Shown: piece after piece, positions 25,134 to 34,741 of the stretch
Position numbering within the stretch: position 1 is the first letter of the stretch
How the letters are laid out: every line of letters begins with the position of its first letter
Assembly: GCF_003390395.1 (NCBI RefSeq)
Contig: NZ_QUOV01000001.1
Coordinates: 248,001-312,000 of the forward strand
Direction: 5' to 3'
Length of the DNA stretch: 64,000 bases
Origin: Thalassotalea euphylliae
Lineage (GTDB): Bacteria > Pseudomonadota > Gammaproteobacteria > Enterobacterales > Alteromonadaceae
Made by a program: the position numbers and the translations under genes
Notes under the pieces: model-generated
The model's input: the letters and a program-made list of their open reading frames with translations, nothing else
Told to the model about the DNA's origin: nothing
Database searches by the model: none

Positions 25134-27465
25134 TGCTGACTGACTTTGCGTCTACTGGTTTCAACTCTTCATTGTAGTCGCGCATCATGTCTTTTTTCTT
25201 GCGTTTGAATAAATCAAAGCGCGATTGAATTGGGCGTGCAGGCCAATAGTTGTTGTTCACATCAACATCGGCTGTTTCCCAGTTTGGATCTAGCGCAATC
25301 GCTTTAATTTCTTTGTCGCGAATTAATAGCTTCGATACTTTTTCAGGGGTTCTGCGCCAAATTTCAGCAGGAATGCGAACTTGCTCTGTGCTGTCGTCAG
25401 CATAGGTAATATCCAAGATAATGGGCATTACCAAGCCACCTTTGTTAGCGAAGTCGATAATATAGAACTTACTGTCGTTTGCTAGTAGGTCTTTTTCCCA
25501 CTGCTCTAATTTGCTGTGCGTCTTATTGTACTTATTGCGCGCAGCGTTAGTTGCAGTGAACTTATCGTGTTCGTTGTAGAAGTCTAACAATTCCGGCTTG
25601 TCGTGAGTACGGCGCCAGTTGCCTTCGTTTAGCATGTCGCTGATAAAGGTTGGTTGCTCATTGTAACGAGCACGTTCCCAAGCTTCTTCAATATCTGGGT
25701 TTTGGCTGTTAGGGCGGTACAGGTAAACATTTTCAATCGCGATGTCTACATGGTCAGTGGTGTAGAACCAACCGCGCCAGAACCAGTCAAGGTCAATACC
25801 TGAGGCATCTTCCATGGTACGGAAGAAATCAGCTGGTGTTGGACGTTTGAATTTCCAACGTTGAGCGTATTCACGGAAAGCGAAATCGAATAGTTCACGA
25901 CCCATAATGCTTTCGCGCAAGATATTTAGCGCAACCGCTGGCTTACCATAGGCATTGTTACCAAACTGCAAAATTGACTCTGAGTTGGTCATAATGGGTA
26001 CTTGGTTGCTACTTTTCATGTAGCTGATCATGCCTGCAGCATGGCCACGGCGAGATGGGTAGTTTTCTTCCCATGCTTGCTCAGCAACAAATTGAAGGAA
26101 AGTGTTTAAGCCTTCATCCATCCATGTCCATTGACGTTCGTCAGAGTTAACAATCATCGGGAAGTAGTTGTGACCAACCTCGTGGATGATAACGCCAATC
26201 AAACCGTACTTAGTACGACGAGAATAGGTTTTCTCACCGGTTTCCTCGTTCAACGTCGGGCGTGGGCCATTAAAGGTGATCATTGGGTATTCCATACCAC
26301 CCACTGGGCCATTGACTGAGATTGAGACTGGGTATGGGTAAGCAAAGGTGTACTTGTTGTACTGCTCCATGGTGTGGATGATGGCTTCCGTTGAATAGCG
26401 CTCCCACAATGGGTTACCTTCGTTCGGGTAGAACGACATTGCCATGGTGTCGGTGCCACCTTCTTTATAGCCTTGTGCATCCCAGATAAACTTGCGGCTT
26501 GATGCCCAAGCAAAGTCACGTACGTTCTCTGCTTTAAAGTGCCAAGTTTTCGTTTTGTCTGAACGTGACTTTTCATTTGCCAACGCTTCTTCAGGCGTAA
26601 TAACAAGTATCGGCTTTTTCGCTGTTTCTGCCTGTTCTAGGCGCTCACGTTGTGTTTTGGTTAGTACCTGCTTAGGGTTTTGAAGTACACCGGTTGCGGC
26701 AACTACGTGATCAGCTGGTACGGTGATTCTTACATCGTAGTCACCAAACTCTAGGGTAAATTCACCATTACCCAAGAATTGCTTGTTTTGCCAACCCATC
26801 ACGTCGTAGTACGCTGCTGCACGCGGGAACCATTGTGCTAGCTCGTACAAGTAGTTGTCGTCTTTTTTGAAGTATTCCCAACCTGAACGGCCACCCAAGA
26901 CTTTTTGCTCGTGTAGTTGGTAGTTCCAGTCGATATTCAGCTCAACCGTTTTACCTGGCTTTAACGGCTTAGGTAAGTCAATACGCATCATAGTGCCATT
27001 GATCACATGCTTAAGCGGTTTGTTGTTGCTGTCAGCGACTTTTGTGATTTCATAACCACCATCAAAAGCATCTGTTTCAATAATGTTGCGCAGACCTTTG
27101 TAGGTCACTTTTTTCTTTGGCGCGACATTGGCTAGCTTGTAGTCGGCACCGCGTTTCATGCGGTTTTGATCAAGCTGAATCCAAATATAACGCAACGTGT
27201 CTGGCGAGTTGTTGGTGTAGTCTAAGGTTTCAGAACCCATTAACCGTTGGGTCGCATCATCTAGGGTAATATTGATTTCGTAATCAACTTCTTGTTGCCA
27301 GTATTGATGACCTGGAGCACCTGACGCTGTGCGGTAGGTATTAGGTGTTGGCAACAGCTCGTCTAATTGACGGAACTTATCGTCGAATGGCGCGCCTTTA
27401 GCAATGGCAGCACCGGAAAATACAACGGTTAAACACACAATGGTGCTTTGCACTAATTGTTTCAT
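25099..27465 (-). CDS. Secreted M1-family metallopeptidase
   Basis: 788 residues from the ATG at 27465 (GGAAG 5 bases upstream); an in-frame start at 27555 is rejected because it would precede the signal peptide. Signal peptide MKQLVQSTIVCLTVVFSGAA and onward. The zinc site HEVGHNYFP lies near residue 427, with the third ligand in WMDEGLNTF. The exopeptidase-type motif reads GPVGGMEYP, close to the GAMEN motif of aminopeptidases. A C-terminal domain of about 180 residues follows. Likely a periplasmic or membrane-facing peptidase. Overlaps the downstream DUF6702 gene. Confidence 0.9.
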   Translation of the reverse strand: MKQLVQSTIVCLTVVFSGAAIAKGAPFDDKFRQLDELLPTPNTYRTASGAPGHQYWQQEVDYEINITLDDATQRLMGSETLDYTNNSPDTLRYIWIQLDQNRMKRGADYKLANVAPKKKVTYKGLRNIIETDAFDGGYEITKVADSNNKPLKHVINGTMMRIDLPKPLKPGKTVELNIDWNYQLHEQKVLGGRSGWEYFKKDDNYLYELAQWFPRAAAYYDVMGWQNKQFLGNGEFTLEFGDYDVRITVPADHVVAATGVLQNPKQVLTKTQRERLEQAETAKKPILVITPEEALANEKSRSDKTKTWHFKAENVRDFAWASSRKFIWDAQGYKEGGTDTMAMSFYPNEGNPLWERYSTEAIIHTMEQYNKYTFAYPYPVSISVNGPVGGMEYPMITFNGPRPTLNEETGEKTYSRRTKYGLIGVIIHEVGHNYFPMIVNSDERQWTWMDEGLNTFLQFVAEQAWEENYPSRRGHAAGMISYMKSSNQVPIMTNSESILQFGNNAYGKPAVALNILRESIMGRELFDFAFREYAQRWKFKRPTPADFFRTMEDASGIDLDWFWRGWFYTTDHVDIAIENVYLYRPNSQNPDIEEAWERARYNEQPTFISDMLNEGNWRRTHDKPELLDFYNEHDKFTATNAARNKYNKTHSKLEQWEKDLLANDSKFYIIDFANKGGLVMPIILDITYADDSTEQVRIPAEIWRRTPEKVSKLLIRDKEIKAIALDPNWETADVDVNNNYWPARPIQSRFDLFKRKKKDMMRDYNEELKPVDAKSVSNEEKQNDNTAN

Positions 27466-27652
27466 AGAACTTCCAGCGTTTGTTGTGAATATGGATTTAC
27501 AAGAATTTTGAACGCGGGAGGTTATATCACAGAAACATTCATTTACGAATAGCAATATTTAGTAATTGCGGCTATTCGCACAAGAATTAGGATGAACGGC
27601 TAATTGTTATAGTGTAACGATAAAATGTGTGGGGCTTATTAAATCGTTGTGA

Positions 27653-28087
27653 TTAATGACAGCGTTGGCAACGGCCATGTGCTTCAACAATTTGATGGCT
27701 AATATCAAAACCGCTGGCGTCTGCCATTGCACGTAATGCGAGATCTAGGTTATTTGACTGAATTTCTTCAACGTGGCCACACTCATCACAAATAAGCAGC
27801 TGAACTGGGTGGTTACAATCACTGATGTGGTGACACATAACAAAGGCATTAATCGATTCGATTTTATGGACAAATCCTTGCTTACTTAGGAAGTCCAACG
27901 CACGGTAAATCGTGGCTGGCTTGGCGCTTTGAGCGGTTTTTTGTAATTGCGCTAATAAGTCATAGGCACCGACGGCACCGTCGTGCTGTGCCAATAGTTT
28001 CAGTACTTCCGCACGTGCACGCGTTAAACGAGCACCGCGTTTTTCACATACTTGTTGTGCTTGGGAGATTAAATCTTCTAAATTCAT
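27653..28087 (-). CDS. zur: Zinc uptake regulator, Fur family
   Basis: 144 residues. Fur-family fold with an N-terminal winged helix (RLTRARAEVLKLLAQHDGAV, KPATIYRALDFLSKQGFVHK) and a C-terminal metal-binding part. CHHISDCNHPVQLLICDECG and the terminal CQRCH provide Cys/His ligands in the Zur pattern, and the HHHxH run of Fur is missing. Zur represses zinc uptake genes. No zinc transporter genes adjoin it. Zur over Fur is well supported by the CxxC spacing. Confidence 0.9.
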   Translation of the reverse strand: MNLEDLISQAQQVCEKRGARLTRARAEVLKLLAQHDGAVGAYDLLAQLQKTAQSAKPATIYRALDFLSKQGFVHKIESINAFVMCHHISDCNHPVQLLICDECGHVEEIQSNNLDLALRAMADASGFDISHQIVEAHGRCQRCH

Positions 28088-28264
28088 AATGTTAGTGAAA
28101 CTGTTGGCATTGTTGGTTAGCGTTGTTGCTTGTTGGCCAGTCTACCATAGGGATTAAGTCTTGAAAATTCTATTCAAGTAATATCATGGGCGCATTGGGC
28201 TTTTTATTACTAAATGGCGTAATGACTTAATCAAAACCTATCAAAACCTAGTGAGGAAACTGAG

Positions 28265-28513
28265 ATGGATTTACTGATCAAGTCGCTTGAAGGTAATACG
28301 TATCTTGCGGAGCAGCGAGATGGCAGTAGTAGTCACCTAGTATTGGATAAACAAAACAGGCCGCTGCGTTTTCAAAGTATCACCAGTGTTCGAGAACACT
28401 TTAGCGATCACAGCTTTGAACAAGTATGGCTGGAGCACCAGAGTGCTTACGACGAGATGTGTGGCATGCAAGCACCAGCTGAACCTTTGCTTATGCCGCT
28501 GCGCTGGAAATAG
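28265..28513 (+). CDS. DUF6482 family protein
   Basis: 82 residues. GAGGAAAC precedes the ATG by a good distance. The start MDLLIKSLEGNTYLAEQRDG and the end QVWLEHQSAYDEMCGM fit the small DUF6482 family of marine gammaproteobacteria. No membrane segment. Monocistronic with a strong terminator 17 bases on. Function unknown. Confidence 0.75.
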   Translation: MDLLIKSLEGNTYLAEQRDGSSSHLVLDKQNRPLRFQSITSVREHFSDHSFEQVWLEHQSAYDEMCGMQAPAEPLLMPLRWK

Positions 28514-28530
28514 TTTTTGGCTGTAACAAG

Positions 28531-28560
28531 AAAGGCTGCTATTAGTGCAGCCTTTTGTTT
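28531..28560 (+). terminator. Rho-independent terminator
   Basis: AAAGGCTGC / GCAGCCTTT 9-bp stem with a 7-base loop and a following T-rich run. Confidence 0.88.
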
Positions 28561-28605
28561 TGTCGGTGGCGACTCTTGCGAGTGAAAAAACAACGTTACT
28601 TAAAG

Positions 28606-29862
28606 CTAGATGCGGCTTTCAAACGTTCTGGTTTTGTTCTTTCCATCGTTTTGTGAAAACTGCGTGATACCGCGTTTGCCTTTAACCGAGTGTAGATTGT
28701 TAATGTATTTCTTCCATTGACGCTGGCTGAGGTAACCTATATGGATATCTGGCTCTTGTCTTACCCCGGTAATAATTGGGCCGTCAACTATGGTGGCAAT
28801 AATGTAATCTTGGAAATTCTTGCAGTACATATTTTTCACGGCTCTTGTGCCATGCTCTTCAAAGCTAGTTTCCAAGCCAATTTCAAACTCGTCGTCGCAC
28901 TTTGCCCAAAAAATTCGTTCAAGACGCTCAAGTGTTCTATCAAACTGGTAGACGTTTGGCATTTTTAGGGTTTTTTCATAGAAGACTAAGGTGTTATCTG
29001 AGTTCAGGAACCAAAGATCATATCGGCCTTCATCACATTTCATTTCATACTTGGTAATGGCTTTGAGATCTAAACCCGGCATCACCGAAAAGTTCATATT
29101 GTAGTTGGTTAAGCCAAAGTTACTGTTAGTAGAGGTTTCAGGAAAGAAGTGATCAACCAAGGCTTCTTTTCGCGGTGCCAGCGTTTTGGTGATCGGAAAA
29201 CTATAGTCGGGCATTTGGCTAATTTTACAGTTTTCAATAAGCGATAATAACTCGTTCTTTTTTGCCCCTAAGGGCACATTGTCTATCGTAAAATCACCAT
29301 CTGAACTCGGTACCAAAGTAAGTTTCTTTTTCAGCGAGTTTTTTTCACGAGCGATCAAGTAGTCATCAAAGTATTCAAAATTCTGGGCACTCGCATCTTC
29401 TTTAGCTACTCGATAAACCTCAAGTGGAAAGCCATAACTTTTAGCTAGCTGTAAATCACGCTTATAGCTTTGATAATCTGGATAGTCGTAAGACTGCGCT
29501 TCAAGGTGTTGCTGATACGCTAGGTAATCATCGAACCCAGCTTGCTTAGCATTAACCATAATGGCTTGGTACTTGGTTAACTCAAGATCATGCGTGGTTG
29601 CTCGTTGCAAATCTTGCTGGTAGCTTTGATAGTTATCATAACCATATTGGTTTGCTAGCTTGAGCTTGTTGTCAAAGTCGTTGTAGTAATAAAGTGGCAC
29701 ATAGCCTAGAAGGCCAACAATAAGATAGGTAAGTGCTCGAGAACGACTTGAGATACCAATTGCGCTGTTTATCTTGTTGGTCAGTGGCGCATAGCTATTT
29801 ATTAGAAAATAAATAGTCAGTACGGCTAATATCGCCGCAATAGTAACTACAGTAATACTCAT
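28606..29862 (-). CDS. Unknown membrane protein with Tyr-rich helical repeats
   Basis: 418 residues, family not recognised. Two membrane helices lie at about 3-22 and 44-60. Residues 70-170 hold several imperfect repeats of the type A-K-x-x-G-F/Y-D-D-Y-x-x-Y-Q-x-x-L (70-85, 105-121, 127-140, 140-150, 159-172), rich in Tyr, Gln and Leu and predicted helical. A globular domain from about 190 onward (FTIDNVPLGAKKNELLSLIE) resembles the opening of small secreted lipoprotein-type repeat domains, with a few Cys residues (ENCKI, EMKCDEG, WAKCDDE, MYCKNF). Isolated gene. A topology with the C-terminal part in the periplasm is guessed from the cysteines. Confidence 0.7.
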   Translation of the reverse strand: MSITVVTIAAILAVLTIYFLINSYAPLTNKINSAIGISSRSRALTYLIVGLLGYVPLYYYNDFDNKLKLANQYGYDNYQSYQQDLQRATTHDLELTKYQAIMVNAKQAGFDDYLAYQQHLEAQSYDYPDYQSYKRDLQLAKSYGFPLEVYRVAKEDASAQNFEYFDDYLIAREKNSLKKKLTLVPSSDGDFTIDNVPLGAKKNELLSLIENCKISQMPDYSFPITKTLAPRKEALVDHFFPETSTNSNFGLTNYNMNFSVMPGLDLKAITKYEMKCDEGRYDLWFLNSDNTLVFYEKTLKMPNVYQFDRTLERLERIFWAKCDDEFEIGLETSFEEHGTRAVKNMYCKNFQDYIIATIVDGPIITGVRQEPDIHIGYLSQRQWKKYINNLHSVKGKRGITQFSQNDGKNKTRTFESRI

Positions 29863-30239
29863 TTGTTCAACCCTGTATGATGTCCATTACTAATACAGAT
29901 CCATGTTGCTAGCTAGTTAGCTTGTCTATATCAATTGTTGAGTTTGCTGCGTGCCGTGGCGGCTCCAGCTTTATCGTTATTGTTATCGTGTCAGCAAAAA
30001 GAGATACGTTGCTTTCATCACTATTACCAATTTCAATGACGGTTCGATCATTTTAGTTGGGTATCAATATCCAACTCATAAATTCAATTGGTATAAGCAA
30101 CTTATGTTAACAATAAATTACATTTTCGCAAGCCAGTGTATTGACTTTTATTAGAACGAGGGCTAAGCGCCTGTTTAAGACGCTTAAATCAAGATATGTG
30201 TAGCTAAGGTGTAGTGTAGAGAAATACAGGTAAGAAGAG
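29863..30239. other. Intergenic region without recognised genes
   Basis: 377 bases. Contains a near-palindrome AGTTGGGTAT / ATATCCAACT at about 30054-30075 and an ATTGGTAT at 30087 that recalls the end of the family-A element. No partner end, no convincing ORF. Confidence 0.3.
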
Positions 30240-31205
30240 TTAGCTGCCGCACACGAACGTTTGCTTGAGTATGGTGCTTTCCTGCAATGCTTTGTTGGCA
30301 GGCAGCGGCTCATAGCCGTCTAAAAAGTAGATAACGCGATTGCCTCGTTCTGCTAGTTCAATTGCGTGCTGATAATTCACACTAATACTAGAAGCAATCG
30401 ATTGCGGGTACTTTTCCGCATCACGACGCACATATTCCAGTAATTCTAAATTAACTTGCTCATCATAAAACACCGCGTCTGCAAATTGACAAGCTTTGTG
30501 AATCGCTAACGTCATGTTGTCTGGGTTACCTGTCATGGTATGAACAAAGGTAATACTGCCTTGCTGTGGTGGTATTTCGCTTTTTAAGCTAGTGAATAGT
30601 TGTTGCTCTGCTTCGGTCACTCGCCCCGATAAAATATTTTCACCGATACTGCCGCGCAATGTGTTTTCCCAAAATTGGCGGCGATTAGACAAGCCTTTGA
30701 CACGTGCTTTGACATGATCTCGAAACTTGAATGAGAAATCTGCCAGTTTGCCGTATGCGGCGGGCATAATGCGTTCTATTTGTTCGCGCAGCATTCTAAC
30801 TAGAATTGGTGCGCTTCCTGAGCTTGAGATAGCCACTATCATCGGATCGCGGTCAATGATAGCTGGCGTGATATATGAGCATAGGTCTGGTTGATCAACG
30901 ACATTCACTAACAAGCCAAGGCTGCTTGCTTCTTCTTGTACTTCAGCATTGACATGTGGGTCGTCTGTAGCGGCGATAACCATTGACAAGTCGTTCATAT
31001 GACCTGGCTCGTAGGCGTGCGCAAGCCATGTTAAATCGTGTTCCTTAATTAAACGTTGCACGGTTGGATTGAGCTTGCTGCTCATTACCGTGATGTTTGT
31101 GGTCGACTTTAATAGCAATTCAATTTTACGGGCGGCAACTTCGCCACCCCCAATGACCAATGCGCGGATAAAACGTGCATCTAAAAAAACGGGAAAATAT
31201 TTCAT
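30240..31205 (-). CDS. Truncated siroheme synthase: precorrin-2 dehydrogenase / ferrochelatase with methyltransferase remnant
   Basis: 321 residues against about 460 for full CysG. Residues 1-205 are a complete CysG N-terminal half: the NAD-binding GGGEVAARKIELLL, VIAATDDPHVNAEV, LVNVVDQPDLCSYITPA and the catalytic region SSSGSAPILVRMLREQIE, which oxidise precorrin-2 and insert iron. From 210 the start of the uroporphyrinogen methyltransferase domain is still visible, but the glycine motif GAGPGDP reads HTMTGNPDN, and the domain ends after about 100 residues. It probably only completes siroheme from precorrin-2 made by a separate enzyme. Its ATG overlaps the stop of the upstream gene. Confidence 0.88.
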   Translation of the reverse strand: MKYFPVFLDARFIRALVIGGGEVAARKIELLLKSTTNITVMSSKLNPTVQRLIKEHDLTWLAHAYEPGHMNDLSMVIAATDDPHVNAEVQEEASSLGLLVNVVDQPDLCSYITPAIIDRDPMIVAISSSGSAPILVRMLREQIERIMPAAYGKLADFSFKFRDHVKARVKGLSNRRQFWENTLRGSIGENILSGRVTEAEQQLFTSLKSEIPPQQGSITFVHTMTGNPDNMTLAIHKACQFADAVFYDEQVNLELLEYVRRDAEKYPQSIASSISVNYQHAIELAERGNRVIYFLDGYEPLPANKALQESTILKQTFVCGS

Positions 31206-31984
31206 TAATCAGCCAATTGCCACTTCTGTAATATCGCCAGATATTGTCCGCTTTGTTTTAACTTTTCCAGTGCTTTTTGTAATTTTTTAATGATGATAGG
31301 GGAGGTATTTAAACTGGCAGCAAGGTAATGCCCTTGTTGAAGGTCATCTAAGATCAAAGCTGACTCTACCGCTTGAAACGCCTCGTCGCTTATTTGTTGT
31401 TGCGCTTGCCACATAAATTTATTTGCCGTGATGTAATCAACCTTTCTTTCTAAGAGCGCCAGCCAAGCACTGGCATAAGAAGAATTCAGCAAGATGTTAT
31501 GGTCGTCAGTAAACCCCTTGGCTTGCAAATACTGATGAATAATATCTGAGCGATGAACGCCAATGCGGTACTGTTTGGCTTGTTCTAATGTTGAAATAGT
31601 GAGTTCCGGTCGCGACTTTAAACGCACCAAATGCACACTATCGTTTACCAAGGGGAACAGCCAGTGAAATTTACCTTCTCTGCTGGGAGTGCGAACAATA
31701 GAGAAAATAAGTGTGTTAGCTTGCTGTTGTGCGATTTGATAAGCGCGAGCCCAGGGGTAGAATTTGATTTCCCCTTCAATTTCACTGTCGTTAAGAAGGC
31801 GTTCAACAATTTCTACCATCGCACCGCTGGGAGGTTGGTTCGGCACATTTATCTGCAATGGTGCTAAGTGCTCAGTAACAATCTGCACTTTAAGTTGTTG
31901 GCTAAAGCTTAAATTAGAAAAGCAAGCAAACGCTGCTGCAACTATCAGGGCGATTGGCCAACCTTGCTTTGATTTGTCCATCAT
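31205..31984 (-). CDS. Periplasmic solute-binding protein, amino-acid (family 3) type
   Basis: 259 residues. A signal peptide ends near LSFSQQ (residue 29). The mature part begins KVQIVTEHLAPLQINVPNQP and continues in the two-lobe family-3 pattern (GAMVEIVERLLNDSE, FSIVRTPSREGKFHWLFP, RIGVHRSDIIHQYLQ, LALLERKVDYITANKF, YLAASLNTSP). No ABC permease or ATPase genes adjoin it, so it may be a stand-alone sensor-like binding protein common in Alteromonadales. Overlaps the siroheme gene start at TAATG, so the two are co-transcribed. Confidence 0.85.
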   Translation of the reverse strand: MMDKSKQGWPIALIVAAAFACFSNLSFSQQLKVQIVTEHLAPLQINVPNQPPSGAMVEIVERLLNDSEIEGEIKFYPWARAYQIAQQQANTLIFSIVRTPSREGKFHWLFPLVNDSVHLVRLKSRPELTISTLEQAKQYRIGVHRSDIIHQYLQAKGFTDDHNILLNSSYASAWLALLERKVDYITANKFMWQAQQQISDEAFQAVESALILDDLQQGHYLAASLNTSPIIIKKLQKALEKLKQSGQYLAILQKWQLAD

Positions 31985-32092
31985 ATCCTACTTATATGTA
32001 CGGCTATTATCGTTAAGGGATAGTAGAGAGTATTACTTTCTACAGGTGATGAATGATAAACTTTAGTATAAATGTTCTGACAGAGATACCCA

Positions 32093-32974
32093 ATGCCTTG
32101 GATACAATTAAGGTTACAAGCCAATGAAGAAACGGCTGAAAAATACAGTGACTGGTTAAGCGCTGCTGGTGCGCAAGCCGTTACCTTTATTGACGCGCAA
32201 GATACGCCAATTTACGAGCCTTTACCGGGTGACGAAGTGATTTACTGGGCTAATACCGTGGTTATGGGGTTGTTTGATGCCGCCCATGATATGGAAAAGG
32301 TCATTAGTTACCTTAAATCTATTCACCCAGAAAAAGCCGAAATGGCGTATAAGCTAGAGCAATTAGAAGACAAAGACTGGGAACGAGAATGGATGGATAA
32401 CTTCCATCCCATGAAGTTTGGTGAACGTTTATGGATTTGCCCTAGCTGGCGCGAAGTGCCGGATCCCGAAGCCGTAAACGTGATGCTTGACCCTGGCCTT
32501 GCCTTTGGTACGGGTACTCACCCGACAACTGCATTGTGTTTAACTTGGCTAGATGGTTTAGACCTCACCGGTAAAACTGTCGTCGACTTTGGCTGTGGCT
32601 CAGGCATTTTATCACTGGCTGCGCTTAAACTAGGCGCGAAAAAAGTGATTGGTATCGATATTGACCCACAAGCGCTGCAAGCCAGTCTTGAAAATGCTAA
32701 ACGCAATGGCTGTGAAGACCGACTTGAGCTTTATTTACCTAAAGACCAACCTAGCCTGAAAGCCGATGTAGTTGTTGCTAATATTCTGGCCGGTCCATTA
32801 AAAGAGTTAGCGCCAACGATAATCGAGTTTGTTGGTGACAAGGGTTTACTCGCACTTTCTGGCGTATTGGAAAATCAGGCGCCGGAATTACAAACGATTT
32901 ACGGACAGTGGTGCGCCATGGATCCAATTCAAGTACAAGACGAGTGGGTCAGGCTTTCTGGGGTTCGTAGCTGA
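32093..32974 (+). CDS. prmA: Ribosomal protein L11 methyltransferase
   Basis: 293 residues. Trimethylates L11 with SAM. The N-terminal substrate domain opens [20 protein letters not shown]. The SAM fold has [20 protein letters not shown] and [11 protein letters not shown], and the signature [15 protein letters not shown] precedes it. [12 protein letters not shown] is the NxxxxPL-type motif. Lies upstream of dusB-fis, the same neighbourhood as in E. coli. Full length. Its substrate L11 (rplK) is encoded at 58.5 kb in this window. Confidence 0.97.
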   Translation: MPWIQLRLQANEETAEKYSDWLSAAGAQAVTFIDAQDTPIYEPLPGDEVIYWANTVVMGLFDAAHDMEKVISYLKSIHPEKAEMAYKLEQLEDKDWEREWMDNFHPMKFGERLWICPSWREVPDPEAVNVMLDPGLAFGTGTHPTTALCLTWLDGLDLTGKTVVDFGCGSGILSLAALKLGAKKVIGIDIDPQALQASLENAKRNGCEDRLELYLPKDQPSLKADVVVANILAGPLKELAPTIIEFVGDKGLLALSGVLENQAPELQTIYGQWCAMDPIQVQDEWVRLSGVRS

Positions 32975-33120
32975 AATTAGAGCAGATACTTCAGAAAAAA
33001 AGTCAAGCAGAAAATTGTGCGAAGTTGATAACTTTTGTGCATTTTCTGCACGTTTAAAAATTAACTCAAAAGTCAATATTAAAAAATCAAAAAAAAACAA
33101 AATTTGTTCAATTTATATCC

Positions 33121-33149
33121 TTTTCAATCCTAAAAAAAACACGTAAACT
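33121..33149 (+). promoter_or_regulatory. Promoter of dusB-fis with GC-rich discriminator
   Basis: TTTTCA (33121-33126), 17-base spacer, TAAACT (33144-33149), then GTGCGCCC. The GCGCCC discriminator is the hallmark of stringently controlled promoters such as fis and rrn P1. Upstream 33048-33120 is strongly A-tract rich, compatible with an UP element. This promoter places the GTG at 33150 at or before the transcript start. Confidence 0.6.
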
Positions 33150-33185
33150 GTGCGCCCTTTTGACCAAGAGCTCAAAAAAGCAGCA

Positions 33186-34154
33186 GTGAAGATAGGCAGC
33201 TACCAGCTAAAAAGTAAGGCAATGCTTGCGCCAATGGCGGGCATTACTGACAAACCGTTTAGACAATTATGTTGTCAGATGGGCGCTGGTTTGGCGGTAT
33301 CTGAAATGGTGTCGGCGAACCCTAAGGTCTGGAATACAGAAAAATCTAAGTTGCGAATGGTACATAGCGCGGAAGCGGGTATTCGTTCGGTTCAGATTGC
33401 TGGTTCTGATCCTGAGGAGATGGCGTTTGCAGCTCAGGTTAATGTGCAAAACGGTGCCCAAATTATTGACATCAATATGGGGTGCCCGGCCAAGAAAGTA
33501 AATAAAAAACTCGCCGGTTCGGCGTTGCTTAAAGCCCCTGATCAAGTTGAACAAATTGTTCAAGCTGTAGTCGAAGCGGTGAATGTGCCAGTAACGCTGA
33601 AAATACGAACGGGTTGGTGTGAAAACACGCGCAATGGTATTGAAATTGCCAAAATTGCTGAACACAACGGTATTCAATCGTTAGCTGTTCATGGTCGAAC
33701 TCGCTGTGACTTTTATAAAGGTAATGCCGAGTACCAAACGATTAAGGCAATTAAAAAAGCAATTTCGATTCCGGTTGTTGCAAATGGTGATATTACTTCT
33801 GCGCAAAAAGCAGCAGAAGTTCTCGAATTCACCAATGCAGATGCGATCATGATTGGTCGCGCTGCCCAAGGTAGACCGTGGATTTTTCGCGAGATTAACC
33901 ATTATCTCGACACAGGTGAGGTACTACCTGAGCCTTCAATGGAGGAAGTGCGCTCAATATTATTGGGACATGTAGGTGATTTACACCAGTTTTATGGTGA
34001 CTTCATGGGCGTGAGAATCGCTCGTAAGCATGTGTCTTGGTATATGCAAACGCACGACCAGGGTAAAAATTTTCGATCAAGTTTTAACGGCCTCGAGTCA
34101 ACTAGCGAACAGCTCGAAGCGTTAAACATGTATTTTGATAACTTAACTAGATAA
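33186..34154 (+). CDS. dusB: tRNA-dihydrouridine synthase B
   Basis: 322 residues from the GTG at 33186. This start is chosen because its VKIGSYQL aligns with the E. coli start MRIGQYQL, and because the upstream GTG at 33150 lies at the predicted transcript start. FMN enzyme that reduces uridines in the tRNA D-loop. Motifs: [40 protein letters not shown] with the catalytic Cys, KIRTGW, VHGRTR, ANGDI and [15 protein letters not shown]. Co-transcribed with fis 13 bases downstream. The ribosome site is poor. Confidence 0.95.
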   Translation: MKIGSYQLKSKAMLAPMAGITDKPFRQLCCQMGAGLAVSEMVSANPKVWNTEKSKLRMVHSAEAGIRSVQIAGSDPEEMAFAAQVNVQNGAQIIDINMGCPAKKVNKKLAGSALLKAPDQVEQIVQAVVEAVNVPVTLKIRTGWCENTRNGIEIAKIAEHNGIQSLAVHGRTRCDFYKGNAEYQTIKAIKKAISIPVVANGDITSAQKAAEVLEFTNADAIMIGRAAQGRPWIFREINHYLDTGEVLPEPSMEEVRSILLGHVGDLHQFYGDFMGVRIARKHVSWYMQTHDQGKNFRSSFNGLESTSEQLEALNMYFDNLTR

Positions 34155-34167
34155 GAGTCTGAACTTT

Positions 34168-34464
34168 ATGTTTGAACAAAATATTTCTTCTCCTTTCATT
34201 ACCAATGTAACTGATATTCAGCAGCAAACTACGAAGGCGTCACCACTGCGCACTCAAGCGAAAATCGCTATCAAAAACTACTTATCACAATTGAACGGTA
34301 ATGATGTTGACGATATGTACGAATTAGTACTATCTGAAATCGAAGCGCCAATGCTAGAAGAAGTAATGACTTACACTCGCGGCAACCAAACCCGCGCAGC
34401 AAACTTGCTAGGTATCAACCGCGGTACACTTCGCAAGAAATTGAAAAAATACGGTATGAACTAA
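34168..34464 (+). CDS. fis: DNA-binding protein Fis
   Basis: 98 residues, exactly the E. coli length. Homodimeric nucleoid protein that bends DNA and activates rrn promoters. The C-terminal helix-turn-helix is nearly invariant ([20 protein letters not shown], then LKKYGMN). The beta-hairpin arm and core helices ([18 protein letters not shown] [19 protein letters not shown]) are present. Second gene of the dusB-fis operon, ending at a strong terminator. Confidence 0.98.
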   Translation: MFEQNISSPFITNVTDIQQQTTKASPLRTQAKIAIKNYLSQLNGNDVDDMYELVLSEIEAPMLEEVMTYTRGNQTRAANLLGINRGTLRKKLKKYGMN

Positions 34465-34476
34465 TATCGCATTATC

Positions 34477-34504
34477 AGAAAGCACCTTAGGGTGCTTTCT
34501 TTGT
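34477..34504 (+). terminator. Rho-independent terminator of dusB-fis
   Basis: AGAAAGCACC / GGTGCTTTCT 10-bp stem with loop TTAG, followed by a T-rich run. Confidence 0.9.
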
Positions 34505-34741
34505 TTTTGGCACTTGGAAAAGTGAACCAATCAGTCAGCATTTAAACTGCTAGACTAAAAACGCAAAACGTGAATGCACTGAGCGCAAGAAAGTCAGAAG
34601 AAATAGAAGTAGAATTTAAATCGCAGGAGCGACAGCCAACGGTTGTTTATCACGAGACAAGATAAACGATTATCGGTTTTGCCACGGATATATGTCACAG
34701 GCCAGACTACATCACTAAAGATACAGGTAATAGAAATAGCA

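Noticed and set aside
29951-30154. 67-codon plus-strand ORF in the gap before the siroheme gene
   Set aside because: No ribosome site, irregular composition and no recognisable domain.
34558-34578. PurR operator before purH (ACGCAAAACG)
   Set aside because: Only a half-site is recognisable; the second half does not match the palindrome.
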